This document shows, in pieces, positions 32,645-41,524 of a stretch of DNA of 64,000 nt. Source of the stretch: Bradyrhizobium sp. CB1717 (lineage in GTDB: Bacteria > Pseudomonadota > Alphaproteobacteria > Rhizobiales > Xanthobacteraceae). The stretch spans positions 5,828,001-5,892,000 of the forward strand of contig NZ_CP121666.1 in NCBI RefSeq assembly GCF_029714325.1, read 5' to 3'. The translations under genes and the position numbers were made by a program. A model generated the notes under the pieces. That model saw nothing but the letters and a program-made list of their open reading frames with translations. It ran no database searches and was not told the origin of the DNA. Within the stretch, counting starts at the first letter, position 1. Every line of letters begins with the position of its first letter.

Positions 32645-33682
32645 TCATGATTTGGCTGCGGAGGCGCCGGCGGCGAGCCGCTCGGCATAATCGATGGCCT
32701 CGATCAGGCTGTGCTCGTTGGCGATGCCCTTGCCGGCAATGTCGAAGGCGGTGCCGTGATCGACGGAAGTGCGGATGATCGGCAGACCCAGCGTGATGTT
32801 GACGCCGGAGAGCTCCTGCCAGCGGCCGGTCGCGGGATCGACCTGGAAGCCGAGCAACTTGACCGGGATGTGCCCCTGGTCGTGATACATCGCGACCGCG
32901 GCATCGAACTGGCCGGCGCGCAGCTTGACGAAGATGGTATCGCCCGGCACCGGGCCGACGACGTCGAGGCCGTCGGCGACCGCTTTCGCGATCGTCGGCG
33001 CCGACACGTCGATATCCTGCCGGCCGAACAGGCCGCCCTCGCCCGCATGCGGATTGAGCGCGGCAATCGCGATCTTGGGCTTTGCAATGCCGAGGCGATG
33101 CAACGCGTCGTTGGTGAGATCAATCACCATGCGCAACCGCTCCGGCGTCAGGCGCTTCGGCACGTCCTCCAGCGCGACATGAGTCGAGACATGGCTGACG
33201 CGCATGTTGCCATGGGCCAGCAGCATCACCGAGCCGCGCACGCCGGTGAGATGCGCCAGCATCTCGGTATGGCCGGGGAAATGATAGCCCGCCTTGTTGA
33301 GGGCTTCCTTGTTGAGCGGCGCGGTGACGATGGCCGCGGTGCGGCCGGCCTGCGTCAGGCGCACGCCCTGCTCGATCGCCTTGTAGGCGAAGCGTCCGCC
33401 ATCGGCGCTGAGCACGCCGGGCGTGATCGGATCACCCTCGGCGTCGGCTTGCAGGTAGCAGAGGTTTGGCCATTCGGGATCATCGGCCGTGACCTCCGGG
33501 ATCGCAATGTCGGCGCCGAGCGCGGCCTTGGCGCCACCGAGCGTCGCGCCGCTGCCGATGACGAGCAGGCGCAGATCGCCCTTCGCGATCCGCTCCTTCA
33601 GCCCGACACAGGCCTTGACGATGATCTCCGGCCCGATCCCGGCCGGATCGCCCATGGTGATGGCAAGATGACGAGAGGTCAT
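32645..33682 (-). CDS. pdxA2: PdxA2-like 4-phospho-sugar-acid dehydrogenase
   Basis: 345-aa member of the PdxA family: MTSRHLAITMGDPAGIGPEI, GRTAAIVTAPLNKEALNKAGY, FPGHTEMLAH, NPHAGEGGLFGRQD, and AMYHDQGHIPVKLLGF, the metal/phosphate-binding blocks. PdxA proper makes a pyridoxal precursor, but copies next to a DUF1537 kinase (as here) act on D-threonate or erythronate 4-phosphate and release CO2 and dihydroxyacetone phosphate. Its ATG overlaps the kinase stop by 4 bp, so the two proteins are translated together. Confidence 0.88.
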   Translation of the reverse strand: MTSRHLAITMGDPAGIGPEIIVKACVGLKERIAKGDLRLLVIGSGATLGGAKAALGADIAIPEVTADDPEWPNLCYLQADAEGDPITPGVLSADGGRFAYKAIEQGVRLTQAGRTAAIVTAPLNKEALNKAGYHFPGHTEMLAHLTGVRGSVMLLAHGNMRVSHVSTHVALEDVPKRLTPERLRMVIDLTNDALHRLGIAKPKIAIAALNPHAGEGGLFGRQDIDVSAPTIAKAVADGLDVVGPVPGDTIFVKLRAGQFDAAVAMYHDQGHIPVKLLGFQVDPATGRWQELSGVNITLGLPIIRTSVDHGTAFDIAGKGIANEHSLIEAIDYAERLAAGASAAKS

Positions 33683-34785
33683 ATCGGACTCTCCATTCTG
33701 AGCAGATGATTGTCCCGGAGCAGGTCGCGCCACAGCTCGCTGTTGCCGAACGCTCCGGACTTTGAAACGACGTCGACGCCGGCCCAGCGCCCGCCTTGCA
33801 GGATCGAGCGCGGCAATCCGGGAACGATACGTCCCGTGACCTCGAGCGCATGCGCGCCAAGAGCAACACAGGCGGCCTTCAAGGTCTCGCCGCCGGCAAC
33901 GATCAGCGTGCCGGGCGGTTCGAGCGCCGTGATCAATGCCGCCATTTCGTGCGCGATCCGACGCGCCGCCTCTGCCCGCGTCAGGCCTTCGGCGAGAGAG
34001 TATTTCACCAGCGCTACGCGGTCGTCTTCCAGCTTGCGCTCGACGCGCGTCGCCCCCTCGCCTTCCGCAAGCGCGATCGTCGCTTCGCCGCACGCAGCCA
34101 GCTGAGAGGCAGTCGCGGGCTGGTCGGAGCCGAACAGCCCCAGCACCGGCAGCTTCAATTGGCTCGGCGCATCGGCACGGTGACTCCGCGCGAGCGCGCC
34201 GGCCAATCCGCCGCTTCCGCACCACAGCACGGGCCCCGGCATGCGCCGTCCCATCTCGACGACGCGATCGAGGTCGATGTCGCTCTCGGCATCGAACACC
34301 TGAACGCCGCCTTGCGAGAGCGTATCGGGGCTGCCCTGCCGGGCTTCGATGCCGTCTTGTCTCAACTGGTCCAGCAGATTGTCACCGACACGATGCCACT
34401 CGCCTTGCACCGTGCGGGCGAATTGCTGGCCGCCAGCGGTGCGGCGCCCCTGATAGTCGAAGGCGGGCGCGACCGCGCAAGAAGCCCAGTGGCCGCTGCG
34501 CAGGCAGGCGCCGAGCTCGGCCGCCCACGCCCCACGCAGGAGGCTGTCGACCTTCTTGTAGGCGATCGTCGCTCCCTGAAGCTGCGGCGCGAGCCGCCCG
34601 ACGATCTCGACGCTCTCGGCCTTCGAGCGCTCGCGGGTGCCGCTGTCAATCGCGAGGCTCCCGGAGCCGGACGTCGCGGGTGCCTCCGGCCAGGTGACGT
34701 CGAACGGTCCGCACAGGCCGACGAACTCCGCAGCGGTGTCGAGCGCACCGGTGAGATCGTCGGCAAGCAGGCGGACGGTCGTCAT
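33679..34785 (-). CDS. Four-carbon acid sugar kinase (DUF1537 family)
   Basis: 368-aa kinase. N-terminal substrate domain: TVRLLADDLTGALDTAAEF (DDxTG motif), AYKKVDSLLRG (conserved K-x-DST/S-x-RG), PAFDYQGRRTAGGQQ. C-terminal nucleotide domain: GTLIVAGGETLKAAC and LPRSILQGGRWAGVDVVSKSGAFG. It phosphorylates threonate- or erythronate-type acids at C4 for the dehydrogenase encoded next (4-bp overlap). D-threonate (DtnK) versus 3-oxo-tetronate (OtnK) specificity cannot be decided from sequence alone. Confidence 0.88.
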   Translation of the reverse strand: MTTVRLLADDLTGALDTAAEFVGLCGPFDVTWPEAPATSGSGSLAIDSGTRERSKAESVEIVGRLAPQLQGATIAYKKVDSLLRGAWAAELGACLRSGHWASCAVAPAFDYQGRRTAGGQQFARTVQGEWHRVGDNLLDQLRQDGIEARQGSPDTLSQGGVQVFDAESDIDLDRVVEMGRRMPGPVLWCGSGGLAGALARSHRADAPSQLKLPVLGLFGSDQPATASQLAACGEATIALAEGEGATRVERKLEDDRVALVKYSLAEGLTRAEAARRIAHEMAALITALEPPGTLIVAGGETLKAACVALGAHALEVTGRIVPGLPRSILQGGRWAGVDVVSKSGAFGNSELWRDLLRDNHLLRMESPI

Positions 34786-34787
34786 TG

Positions 34788-36224
34788 TCAGGCTCCCGCG
34801 CTGAAGATTTTGCCGGGATTCATCAGGCCACGCGGATCGAGCAAGCGCTTGATGTCGCGCATCAGCTCGATATCGAGCGGATCGGCGACACGCGCGAGCC
34901 GGCCGCGATTGGTGATGCCGATGCCGTGCTCGGCACTGATCGCCCCACCCTGCGCCGCGGTCTCGTCATCGACGATCTCGTTGATCTCAGCCACCAGCCT
35001 CGCCGTCGCTTCCGGGTCCTGGCAATGCACCCGGTCAATCAAGGCCACGACGTGGATGTTACCGTCGCCTATATGGCCGTGCATCACGACATTCGCATGC
35101 GGGACGGCCGCCTTGATCCGGGCTTCGACATTATTGACGAAAGCCGCCTGGCGTTCCAGCGGTACCACGCTGTCATGCGAGACCACGTAACCGCTGCGCT
35201 TGTTGCCTTCGGACACGCTGTGCCTGACAGCCCAGATCGCCTTTGCCTGTGCCAGATTGGAGGCCAATATGGCGTCCTCGGCGAGCCCCGCTTCTATCCC
35301 ATCCGCGAGAACGGCGGCCAGCGGCTCGTTGAGGTCAACGCCTGCGAGCGTGTCGGTCAGCTCGACGATCAGATACCATGGCGTCGTCAGCTCAAAGGGA
35401 ATGGTGACATGCGGCACCGTCGCGGCGATCGCCTCGATCTGCGAGCGCGACATGATCTCGAGGCTGCCGAGCCGGTCGCCGACTGCGCCGCGCAGGCGCT
35501 GCATGATCTCGAGCGCCTGCTCGACGCCCTGCAGCTTCAACAGCGCCAGGGCCGAGCTGCGCGGCGGCGCGAAAAGCTTCAGCACCGCCGCGGTGACGAT
35601 GCCGAGCGTGCCCTCCGCGCCGATGAAGAGCTGCTTGAGCGCGTATCCCGTGTTGTCCTTGCGCAGCGCGCGCAGCCCGTTGAAGACGCGACCATCGGGC
35701 AGCACGACTTCCAGGCCGAGCACGAGATCGCGCGTCGGACCGTAGCGCAGCACGGCGGTGCCGCCGGCATTGGTCGAGATGTTGCCGCCGATCTGGCACG
35801 AGCCCTCGGCGCCAAGGCTCAGGGGAAAATAGCGATCGACGTCGCGCGCCGCGTTCTGCACCTCCGCGAGGATGCAGCCGGCCTCCACCGTGATGGTGTT
35901 GGCGAGCGGGCTGACGTCGCGCACAGTGCGCATCCGATCGAGCCGGATCACGACATTGCCGGCGTGATCGTCGGGCGTCGCCGCCCCGCACATGCCGGTG
36001 TTGCCGCCCTGCGGCACGATCGCGAGCCGCCTCGCGGCGCAGAATTTGACGACTGCGGCGACCTCGGCCGTCGATCCGGGCTTCACCACCGCCACCGCAC
36101 GGCCGTGATAGCGCCCGCGCCAGTCGACCACATAAGGCTCCTGGTCGGGCCCGGACGCGACGACGTGCTTGTCGCCGACGATAGCGGCGAGCCCGGCCAG
36201 CGCATCCTGGAAAGCATCGGACAT
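34788..36224 (-). CDS. FAD-linked 2-hydroxy acid oxidase/dehydrogenase (GlcD-like)
   Basis: 478-aa flavoenzyme. The FAD_binding_4 domain shows VPQGGNTGMCGAATPD, LGAEGSCQIGGNISTNAGG and FIGAEGTLGIVTAAVL; the C-terminal substrate domain ends VMHGHIGDGNIHVV, AISAEHGIGITN and LLDPRGLMNPGKIF, whose His residues bind metal and substrate in D-lactate/D-2-hydroxyglutarate-type enzymes. It probably oxidises a 2-hydroxy acid of the pathway to the 2-keto acid. It is separated from the kinase by 2 bp, so operon membership is firm. Confidence 0.9.
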   Translation of the reverse strand: MSDAFQDALAGLAAIVGDKHVVASGPDQEPYVVDWRGRYHGRAVAVVKPGSTAEVAAVVKFCAARRLAIVPQGGNTGMCGAATPDDHAGNVVIRLDRMRTVRDVSPLANTITVEAGCILAEVQNAARDVDRYFPLSLGAEGSCQIGGNISTNAGGTAVLRYGPTRDLVLGLEVVLPDGRVFNGLRALRKDNTGYALKQLFIGAEGTLGIVTAAVLKLFAPPRSSALALLKLQGVEQALEIMQRLRGAVGDRLGSLEIMSRSQIEAIAATVPHVTIPFELTTPWYLIVELTDTLAGVDLNEPLAAVLADGIEAGLAEDAILASNLAQAKAIWAVRHSVSEGNKRSGYVVSHDSVVPLERQAAFVNNVEARIKAAVPHANVVMHGHIGDGNIHVVALIDRVHCQDPEATARLVAEINEIVDDETAAQGGAISAEHGIGITNRGRLARVADPLDIELMRDIKRLLDPRGLMNPGKIFSAGA

Positions 36225-36251
36225 CGGTTCGCCTCGTCGTCCGGGCTGACT

Positions 36252-37193
36252 CTAGACGGTGGCGGCTGCGAATGCAGCCGCATCCGCAAGCAACTCTTTC
36301 ACCTGGGCCGACGGCAAGGATTCCAGCGGCGGCCGCAGGCGCTGCCATCCGGCATGGCCGGTGCGCTCGGCGACGATCGCCTTCAGCGAGGCCATCTGCG
36401 GGAACCGCGAGACCAGCTCGCGCGCTTTCACGATACGCGCCTGCGCCGCCTTGAGCGCCGCGTCATCATCGCTGTCGCGAAAGTGCTTGTAGACATAGGC
36501 AAGGTCGCGCGCGATGAGGTTCGAGGTCGCGGTGATGCAGCCTGCCCCGCCCTTGCGCAGTAGCGGCAGCAGCAGCGGATCGGCCCCGACGAGAACCGAG
36601 AAGCCCGGGAAGCGCTCGACCATCGCGGTCATGTTGGCGAAGTCGCCCGAGGAATCCTTGATACCGGTGAAGATGGCCGGATAGGTCTTGCGCAGCCGCT
36701 CGATCAGCGCGTGCGAGATCGGCTGCGCCGACATCTGCGGGATGTGATAGAGCACGACCTTGAGCCTGGCATCGCCGATGCGCTGCACGACCTCGCTGTA
36801 AGACGCGTAGACGCCGTCGTCGCTGACGCCTTTGTAATAGAACGGCGGGAGCATCACCACGGTATCGACACCGACCGAGAGCGCGTGACGCGTCAGCGCA
36901 ATGGTCTCGGTGAGCGCGGCGACGCCCGTTCCGGGGAGAAGCCGCTGCGGCGCGATGCCCGCGGCGACCGCCGCCTCGAGCAGGGCCATGCGCTCGGCCG
37001 CGGAGAAGGAATTCGCCTCGCCGGTGGTCCCCAGCAGCGCGATGCCGTCGCAGCCTTCGTCCAGCAAGTAACGGCAATGCGCGACGAAGCGCGCATGATC
37101 GGGGGCGAGCTCGGCGTCGAGGGGCGTCAACGCGGCGGAGAACACGCCATGAGGGTGCAGCGATGATGTCGACAAACTTCCTCCGATCGTCAA
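36252..37193 (-). CDS. DapA-family aldolase/dehydratase
   Basis: 313-aa class I aldolase of the dihydrodipicolinate synthase superfamily. GIALLGTTGEANSFS holds the carboxylate-binding motif, VVLYHIPQ the catalytic Tyr, and FTGIKDSSGDFAN the Schiff-base Lys. Such enzymes cleave or dehydrate keto sugar acids (KDG aldolase, keto-glucarate dehydratase and others); true lysine synthesis is unlikely in this context. First gene of the catabolic operon. A perfect palindrome lies 9 bp upstream of its start. Confidence 0.88.
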   Translation of the reverse strand: MTIGGSLSTSSLHPHGVFSAALTPLDAELAPDHARFVAHCRYLLDEGCDGIALLGTTGEANSFSAAERMALLEAAVAAGIAPQRLLPGTGVAALTETIALTRHALSVGVDTVVMLPPFYYKGVSDDGVYASYSEVVQRIGDARLKVVLYHIPQMSAQPISHALIERLRKTYPAIFTGIKDSSGDFANMTAMVERFPGFSVLVGADPLLLPLLRKGGAGCITATSNLIARDLAYVYKHFRDSDDDAALKAAQARIVKARELVSRFPQMASLKAIVAERTGHAGWQRLRPPLESLPSAQVKELLADAAAFAAATV

Positions 37194-37201
37194 ATCGATA
37201 T

Positions 37202-37218
37202 TGTTCGGAATGCGAACA
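37202..37218. promoter_or_regulatory. IclR-type operator candidate
   Basis: TGTTCG-GAATG-CGAACA is a perfect inverted repeat (6-bp arms, 5-bp spacer) in the 84-bp gap between the dapA-like gene (minus) and the IclR gene (plus). IclR proteins bind such short palindromes, so it probably controls both directions. Confidence 0.65.
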
Positions 37219-37277
37219 TTTGTTATGATCTGCCCCGTTGGTAAGAGCAGGCTGCCGCCGCGTCAAGGGCGGCTGTC

Positions 37278-38141
37278 ATGGCGGGGCATTCGGGCATGGC
37301 CAAGACTGATAGCAAGACTGCGAGCAAGGCCACAAAGCGCAAACCTGCAGCGACCCCGAAAAATCCAAAGAATTACGTCGCTTCGGTCGGCAAAGCGTTT
37401 GCCGTGCTCAAGAGTTTCACCAGCGAGGCCTTCGAGCTCACCCTGAGTGAGATTGCCGCACGGGCCGATCTCGATCGCGGCACCGCGTTCCGCCTGATCC
37501 AGACCCTGATCGAACTCGAATACCTCCAGGCGGTTCCGCAGAGCCGCCGGTTCCGCCTCGGCGTCGCTTGTCTCGATCTCGGCTACACTGTGCTGTCGCA
37601 CGGATCCTTGCGGACCATCGTCGAGCCGCTGCTGCGCGAACTCGTGCCTGCGGTAGGCGACGCTGCCTCGCTCGGCATCCTCGACGGCGGAGACGTGATC
37701 TATCTTGCGCGCGTCGGTGCCGGCCTCGACCGCCACAAGATGGATCGCCGGCCGGGCACGCGCATCCCCGCGTACAGCGCCGCGCTCGGCCATGTCATGC
37801 TGGCGCATCTGGCGCGCGACGAGCAGATCACGCGGCTCGAGCTGCGCCCCCGCGTCAAGCTGTCGGAGCGAACGCTCACCGACCTCGATGCCCTGCTCGC
37901 CCGGCTCGATCAGGTGAAGAAGAAGGGCCATGCCGTCTCCGACGGCGAGAACGCCTATGGCCTGCGCACGCTGGCAACGCCGATCTTCGACGCGCAGGGT
38001 CTGGTGATCGCCGGATTGAGCGTCACCGTCGATGCGATGCGAATGGACATGCCGTCTTTTCGCGACCAGGCGCTGCCGCGGCTGGTGCAGGTGACGAACC
38101 AGGCGCAGGATCTCGCGATCAAGTCGGGATTGTCGAGCTGA
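37278..38141 (+). CDS. IclR-family transcriptional regulator
   Basis: 287-aa regulator. A basic, Lys/Thr/Ala-rich tail (residues 7-32) precedes the winged helix (VASVGKAFAVLKSFTSEAFELTLSEIA, RGTAFRLIQTLIELEYL) and the GAF-like effector domain (PAYSAALGHVMLAHL, AYGLRTLATPIFDAQGLVIAGLSVTV). It faces the catabolic operon across an 84-bp spacer with a palindrome and should control it in response to a pathway acid. A start at the ATG six codons later is possible. Confidence 0.9.
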   Translation: MAGHSGMAKTDSKTASKATKRKPAATPKNPKNYVASVGKAFAVLKSFTSEAFELTLSEIAARADLDRGTAFRLIQTLIELEYLQAVPQSRRFRLGVACLDLGYTVLSHGSLRTIVEPLLRELVPAVGDAASLGILDGGDVIYLARVGAGLDRHKMDRRPGTRIPAYSAALGHVMLAHLARDEQITRLELRPRVKLSERTLTDLDALLARLDQVKKKGHAVSDGENAYGLRTLATPIFDAQGLVIAGLSVTVDAMRMDMPSFRDQALPRLVQVTNQAQDLAIKSGLSS

Positions 38142-38157
38142 ACACGGGGCGCGGCGA

Positions 38158-39060
38158 CTAGATGACCACATGGTCGAAGTCGGCGGCGATCCGGCTGCTC
38201 GGAAAGATCCTTGCCGCTTCAGTCAGAATCTCCTCGTCTTCGTAGCGCCCTGACATATGGGTCAACACGAGCTGGCCGACGCCGTTTGCAGCCGCAAAGG
38301 AGGCCGCCTCTGCCGCGGTGAGATGGCCGTAATTCCGCGCGGTCGGCGCGTCGCGATCGAGGAACGTCGCCTCGATCACCAGCAGGTCGGCGTCGGCAAC
38401 ATGTTTGGACAGCTCATCCGTCGTCTCGGTGTCGCCGATCACGACGAGCTTTTTGCCGCCGCTCGGCGGTCCCAGCACATCCTCCGGATCGATCGCGCGG
38501 CCATCGATGACGATTGGCCGCCCGGCAGCCAATTCGCCGCGCAAGGGACCGTCGGGGACACCGAGCGCCGCGAGACGATCGGACTGAAGATGCCGACGCG
38601 CGGGGCTCTGGAAGACAAAACCAAAACTGTCGGTGTCGCGGTGGCGAACCGGAAAGCAGTCGATGGTGAAGTCGCCGGCGTCGATGACCTGCCCTTCGCT
38701 CAGGGCTGCGAACTGCACAGGGATCGGCGCCCTGCCCGCGCCCCACAAGCCCGCGAGCATGCGGATGACGAGATCGAGCGTGCCTTCCCCGCCGTGAATG
38801 GTCATCACGTCGGAGGTTTGCCGCAAGCCCAGTGTCGAGAACAGGCCGGGAATGCCGAGCACGTGATCGAGATGCGCGTGCGTGAGCAGGATGCGGTCGA
38901 GCCGTCGAAAGCCGGCGCCGCTGCGCAGCAGCTGGCGCTGCGTGCCCTCACCGCAATCGACAAGGAGGCGCTGGCCCGCGGCTTCCACCAGAAGAGCCGG
39001 ATGGTTGCGTTCCGCCGAGGGAACGCTCGCCGAGGTGCCGAGAAATGTCAGGGCGAACAT
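38158..39060 (-). CDS. rnz: Ribonuclease Z
   Basis: 300-aa metallo-beta-lactamase-fold endonuclease that trims tRNA 3' ends. The start MFALTFLGTSASVPS is at 39060. Zinc motif LLTHAHLDHVLGIPG, then PVRHRDTDSFGFVF, VVIGDTETTDEL, and the late LVLTHMSGRYEDEE (HxSxR). NHPALLVEAAGQRLLVDCGEGTQRQLL is the RNase Z N-terminal block. Its 3' end faces the IclR gene 16 bp away. All key residues are present. Confidence 0.92.
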   Translation of the reverse strand: MFALTFLGTSASVPSAERNHPALLVEAAGQRLLVDCGEGTQRQLLRSGAGFRRLDRILLTHAHLDHVLGIPGLFSTLGLRQTSDVMTIHGGEGTLDLVIRMLAGLWGAGRAPIPVQFAALSEGQVIDAGDFTIDCFPVRHRDTDSFGFVFQSPARRHLQSDRLAALGVPDGPLRGELAAGRPIVIDGRAIDPEDVLGPPSGGKKLVVIGDTETTDELSKHVADADLLVIEATFLDRDAPTARNYGHLTAAEAASFAAANGVGQLVLTHMSGRYEDEEILTEAARIFPSSRIAADFDHVVI

Positions 39061-39112
39061 GGTCGTCGATGTCCAGAGACCGCCCCTCTCCGCGACAATA
39101 CGGTGGACGGCC

Positions 39113-40096
39113 TCACCGTCCCCAATGCCACGCGAGCAGCAGCGCGTACAGGCCCATCGACGCGGCGTAGAGCGCGGCAAGTAGCACGTAGCCCGCGATC
39201 TGGCGACTGATCGCCGCCTTCGGCGCCACCCACCAGCCGAGCGCCCTAAAGGCGGCGGGCACGAGCCACCAGCCGAGCAACTGGGTGCTGACGAGATTGC
39301 CGACGAACAGCGACAGCCAGACCGGCACGCCGTGGACGTCGATCAGCGGCCTGCTGATGAAATAGCCCCAGAGGTACACCACGGGATAGAGTACAAGGAG
39401 AACGATCAGGTTGCTCTTCCAGATGAAGCCCGGCCCCTGCTCCGGGGCCTGCGTCTTGCCAGCGGGGAACCAGAAATTGAAGCCGTAGCTCGCCCGCTTC
39501 ACATTCATGCCGGCGTTGAAGCGCGCGCCCTCCTTCAGCAGCGTCTGCCGCAACGGCGAGTCGAGCCAGGCATTGAGATTGGCATCGCTGTCGAACGACA
39601 GGATGATGATCCATTCATCATGCAGGCCTGGAATCGGCCGTTCGATCTTGTGGCGCAAAAACCCCTTGAACTCGGCCTCGGCGGCCTGGATGCGCTGCTG
39701 CCATTTCAGGAACGCGTCCTCGAGCCCATCAGGGACCTTGAACGAGATCACGGCGGAGACTGCATTGTCGCGCTGAACACCGGTGTCGGGCAGGATATGA
39801 ACATCCTCCGAGCCGACGAAGAAGCGTTGCACATCCGCGATCAGCTTCGCCCGCACCTCGCTCTGGAGCCAGGCGCGCGCGGCGGCCGGGCTCGCAAAGC
39901 GCACGATCGTCACCCAGTCCACATGCGCGGGCGGCTGCGGCGGCACCACCTCCTGGCTGAGGAAGCCGGGCCAGGTCTTGAGCACCTCACCCACCTCGCC
40001 GTTCCACCGCGCGAATGCGGCAAAGCCATCGTCCGCGATGCGGCGCTGGATGACGAGGGCGACCGGCTGGCCGGCTGTGTCAGGAGATGCGCTCAT
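39113..40096 (-). CDS. Tandem ABM-domain protein with C-terminal membrane helices
   Basis: 327-aa protein. Two ferredoxin-like antibiotic-biosynthesis-monooxygenase domains follow one another: about 10-95 (VALVIQRRIADDGFAAFARWNGE, FLSQEVVPP) and about 110-205 (AVSAVISFKVPDGLEDAFLKWQQ, FLRHKIERP). Three or four transmembrane helices end it (IVLLVLYPVVYLWGYFISRP, WLSLFVGNLVSTQLLGWWL, VLLAALYAASMGLYALLLAW). The architecture recurs in proteobacteria without a known function. It starts 15 bp after guaD in the same direction, so co-expression is likely. Confidence 0.8.
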   Translation of the reverse strand: MSASPDTAGQPVALVIQRRIADDGFAAFARWNGEVGEVLKTWPGFLSQEVVPPQPPAHVDWVTIVRFASPAAARAWLQSEVRAKLIADVQRFFVGSEDVHILPDTGVQRDNAVSAVISFKVPDGLEDAFLKWQQRIQAAEAEFKGFLRHKIERPIPGLHDEWIIILSFDSDANLNAWLDSPLRQTLLKEGARFNAGMNVKRASYGFNFWFPAGKTQAPEQGPGFIWKSNLIVLLVLYPVVYLWGYFISRPLIDVHGVPVWLSLFVGNLVSTQLLGWWLVPAAFRALGWWVAPKAAISRQIAGYVLLAALYAASMGLYALLLAWHWGR

Positions 40097-40111
40097 AGGC
40101 GGCCGTCCGCT

Positions 40112-41509
40112 TCAGCTCTTCTTGTAGAGACGCTTGCCCATCACCCAGGTCTCGTCGACGCAGCGGTCGTCGCCGACCATCATGACGGCAAACAGCATGC
40201 TCGCGGCCTCGTCCATCGTGCGCGGGCCAGCGCCGTCGGCAATCAGCGACTGGTGCCACGCTTGCGCGATCTGCCCGCCGTTCGGATCGAGTGCGACGAA
40301 ATCGGCTTCCTTGCCCGGCTCGAAATTGCCGAGCTTGTCGTCGATGTAGAGGCCTTCGGCGCCGCCGAGCGTGATCGACCAGAAGCCGCGATACGGCGAG
40401 AGCTTGTTGCGCTCGGCTTCCGCAAGGTCCTTGCGCGCCGGATCGATGCTGCCGTCGAGCAGCGTGTTGTTGCACATGCCGACCTTGTAGGCATCGTCGA
40501 GCACGGAGATCATCGAGAAGCGGTTGCCGCCGCCGACGTCGGTGCCGAACGACATCTTCACGCGATGCTCGGGATCGGTGGCGCGGCCGAGGCGGAACAG
40601 GCCGCTGCCGAGGAACAGGTTCGAGCACGGGCAGAACACCACCGCCGCGCCCTTCTTCGACATGCGCCGGAACTCGTTGTTGGAGAGATAGACGCCGTGG
40701 CCGCCGGAGAATTTCGGTCCCACAAGGTCGAACTTCTCGTAGACGCCGAGATAGTCCTGACAGTCGGGATGCTCGACCAGCACGCCACTGCATTCGGCCG
40801 GGTTCTCGGAGATGTGGGTGTTGACCCAGCAGTCCGGATGCTCGTGCTTGAGGCGCTGACACGCCTTCAGCAGTTCCGGCGAGGCGCCGAAGGCGAAGCG
40901 CGGCGTGATGGCGTAGAGGTTGCGGCCCTTGTTGTGGTACTGCGCGATCAGCCGCTTGCTGTCGCGATAGAAGTTCTCGGGGGTATCGATGAAATCGGCT
41001 GGCGCGTTGCGATCGATGCCGGTGAGGCCCGCGATGACGCGCATGTTGCGGCGCGCCGCTTCCTCGAACAGCTCTTCGGTCGAGACCGGCGAGGAGCTGG
41101 TGAAGGCCTGGCAGGTGGTGGTGCCGGAGGCGAGCAGCGCGTCGAGGAAGCGCTTCACGCCTTCGCGCGCGTAGTTGCGATCCCGGTATTTGAGCTCTTC
41201 CGGATAGACCCACTTCTGCAGCCACGGCAGGAGCTGCTCGCCATAGGCACCGAGCACGCGGGTCTGTGGCAGATGGATGTGCCCGTCGATGAAGCCGGGG
41301 ACGATGATGCGGTCCTTGATATGGGTGATCTCAACGCCTGGATGCGCGGCGGCGATCTTGTCATAGGGGCCGAACGCCTTGATGACGCCGTCCGTGACGA
41401 CCATGAGGCCATCCTGATGAAAGCGGGCTGCGGCCTGCTCGTTGCCGACATGCTTCCAGGGGTCGTCGACGAAGTCGAAGAACGTGCCGCGAATACCAAC
41501 AGTCGCCAT
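40112..41509 (-). CDS. guaD: Guanine deaminase
   Basis: 465-aa zinc amidohydrolase converting guanine to xanthine. Metal motif PGFIDGHIHLPQTRVLGAYG (HxH), then CWVNTHISENPAE, SGGHGVYLSNNE, VVFCPCSNLFLGSG and VSFGTDVGGG-like MSFGTDVGGGN. ATSD-type guanine pocket features FRLGRATDPEHRVK are present. The length fits GuaD. It follows a Bcr/CflA-type efflux gene by 15 bp and precedes the ABM-membrane protein by 15 bp, forming a three-gene run. Confidence 0.9.
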   Translation of the reverse strand: MATVGIRGTFFDFVDDPWKHVGNEQAAARFHQDGLMVVTDGVIKAFGPYDKIAAAHPGVEITHIKDRIIVPGFIDGHIHLPQTRVLGAYGEQLLPWLQKWVYPEELKYRDRNYAREGVKRFLDALLASGTTTCQAFTSSSPVSTEELFEEAARRNMRVIAGLTGIDRNAPADFIDTPENFYRDSKRLIAQYHNKGRNLYAITPRFAFGASPELLKACQRLKHEHPDCWVNTHISENPAECSGVLVEHPDCQDYLGVYEKFDLVGPKFSGGHGVYLSNNEFRRMSKKGAAVVFCPCSNLFLGSGLFRLGRATDPEHRVKMSFGTDVGGGNRFSMISVLDDAYKVGMCNNTLLDGSIDPARKDLAEAERNKLSPYRGFWSITLGGAEGLYIDDKLGNFEPGKEADFVALDPNGGQIAQAWHQSLIADGAGPRTMDEAASMLFAVMMVGDDRCVDETWVMGKRLYKKS

Positions 41510-41524
41510 GATCTGGTTCCTTCC

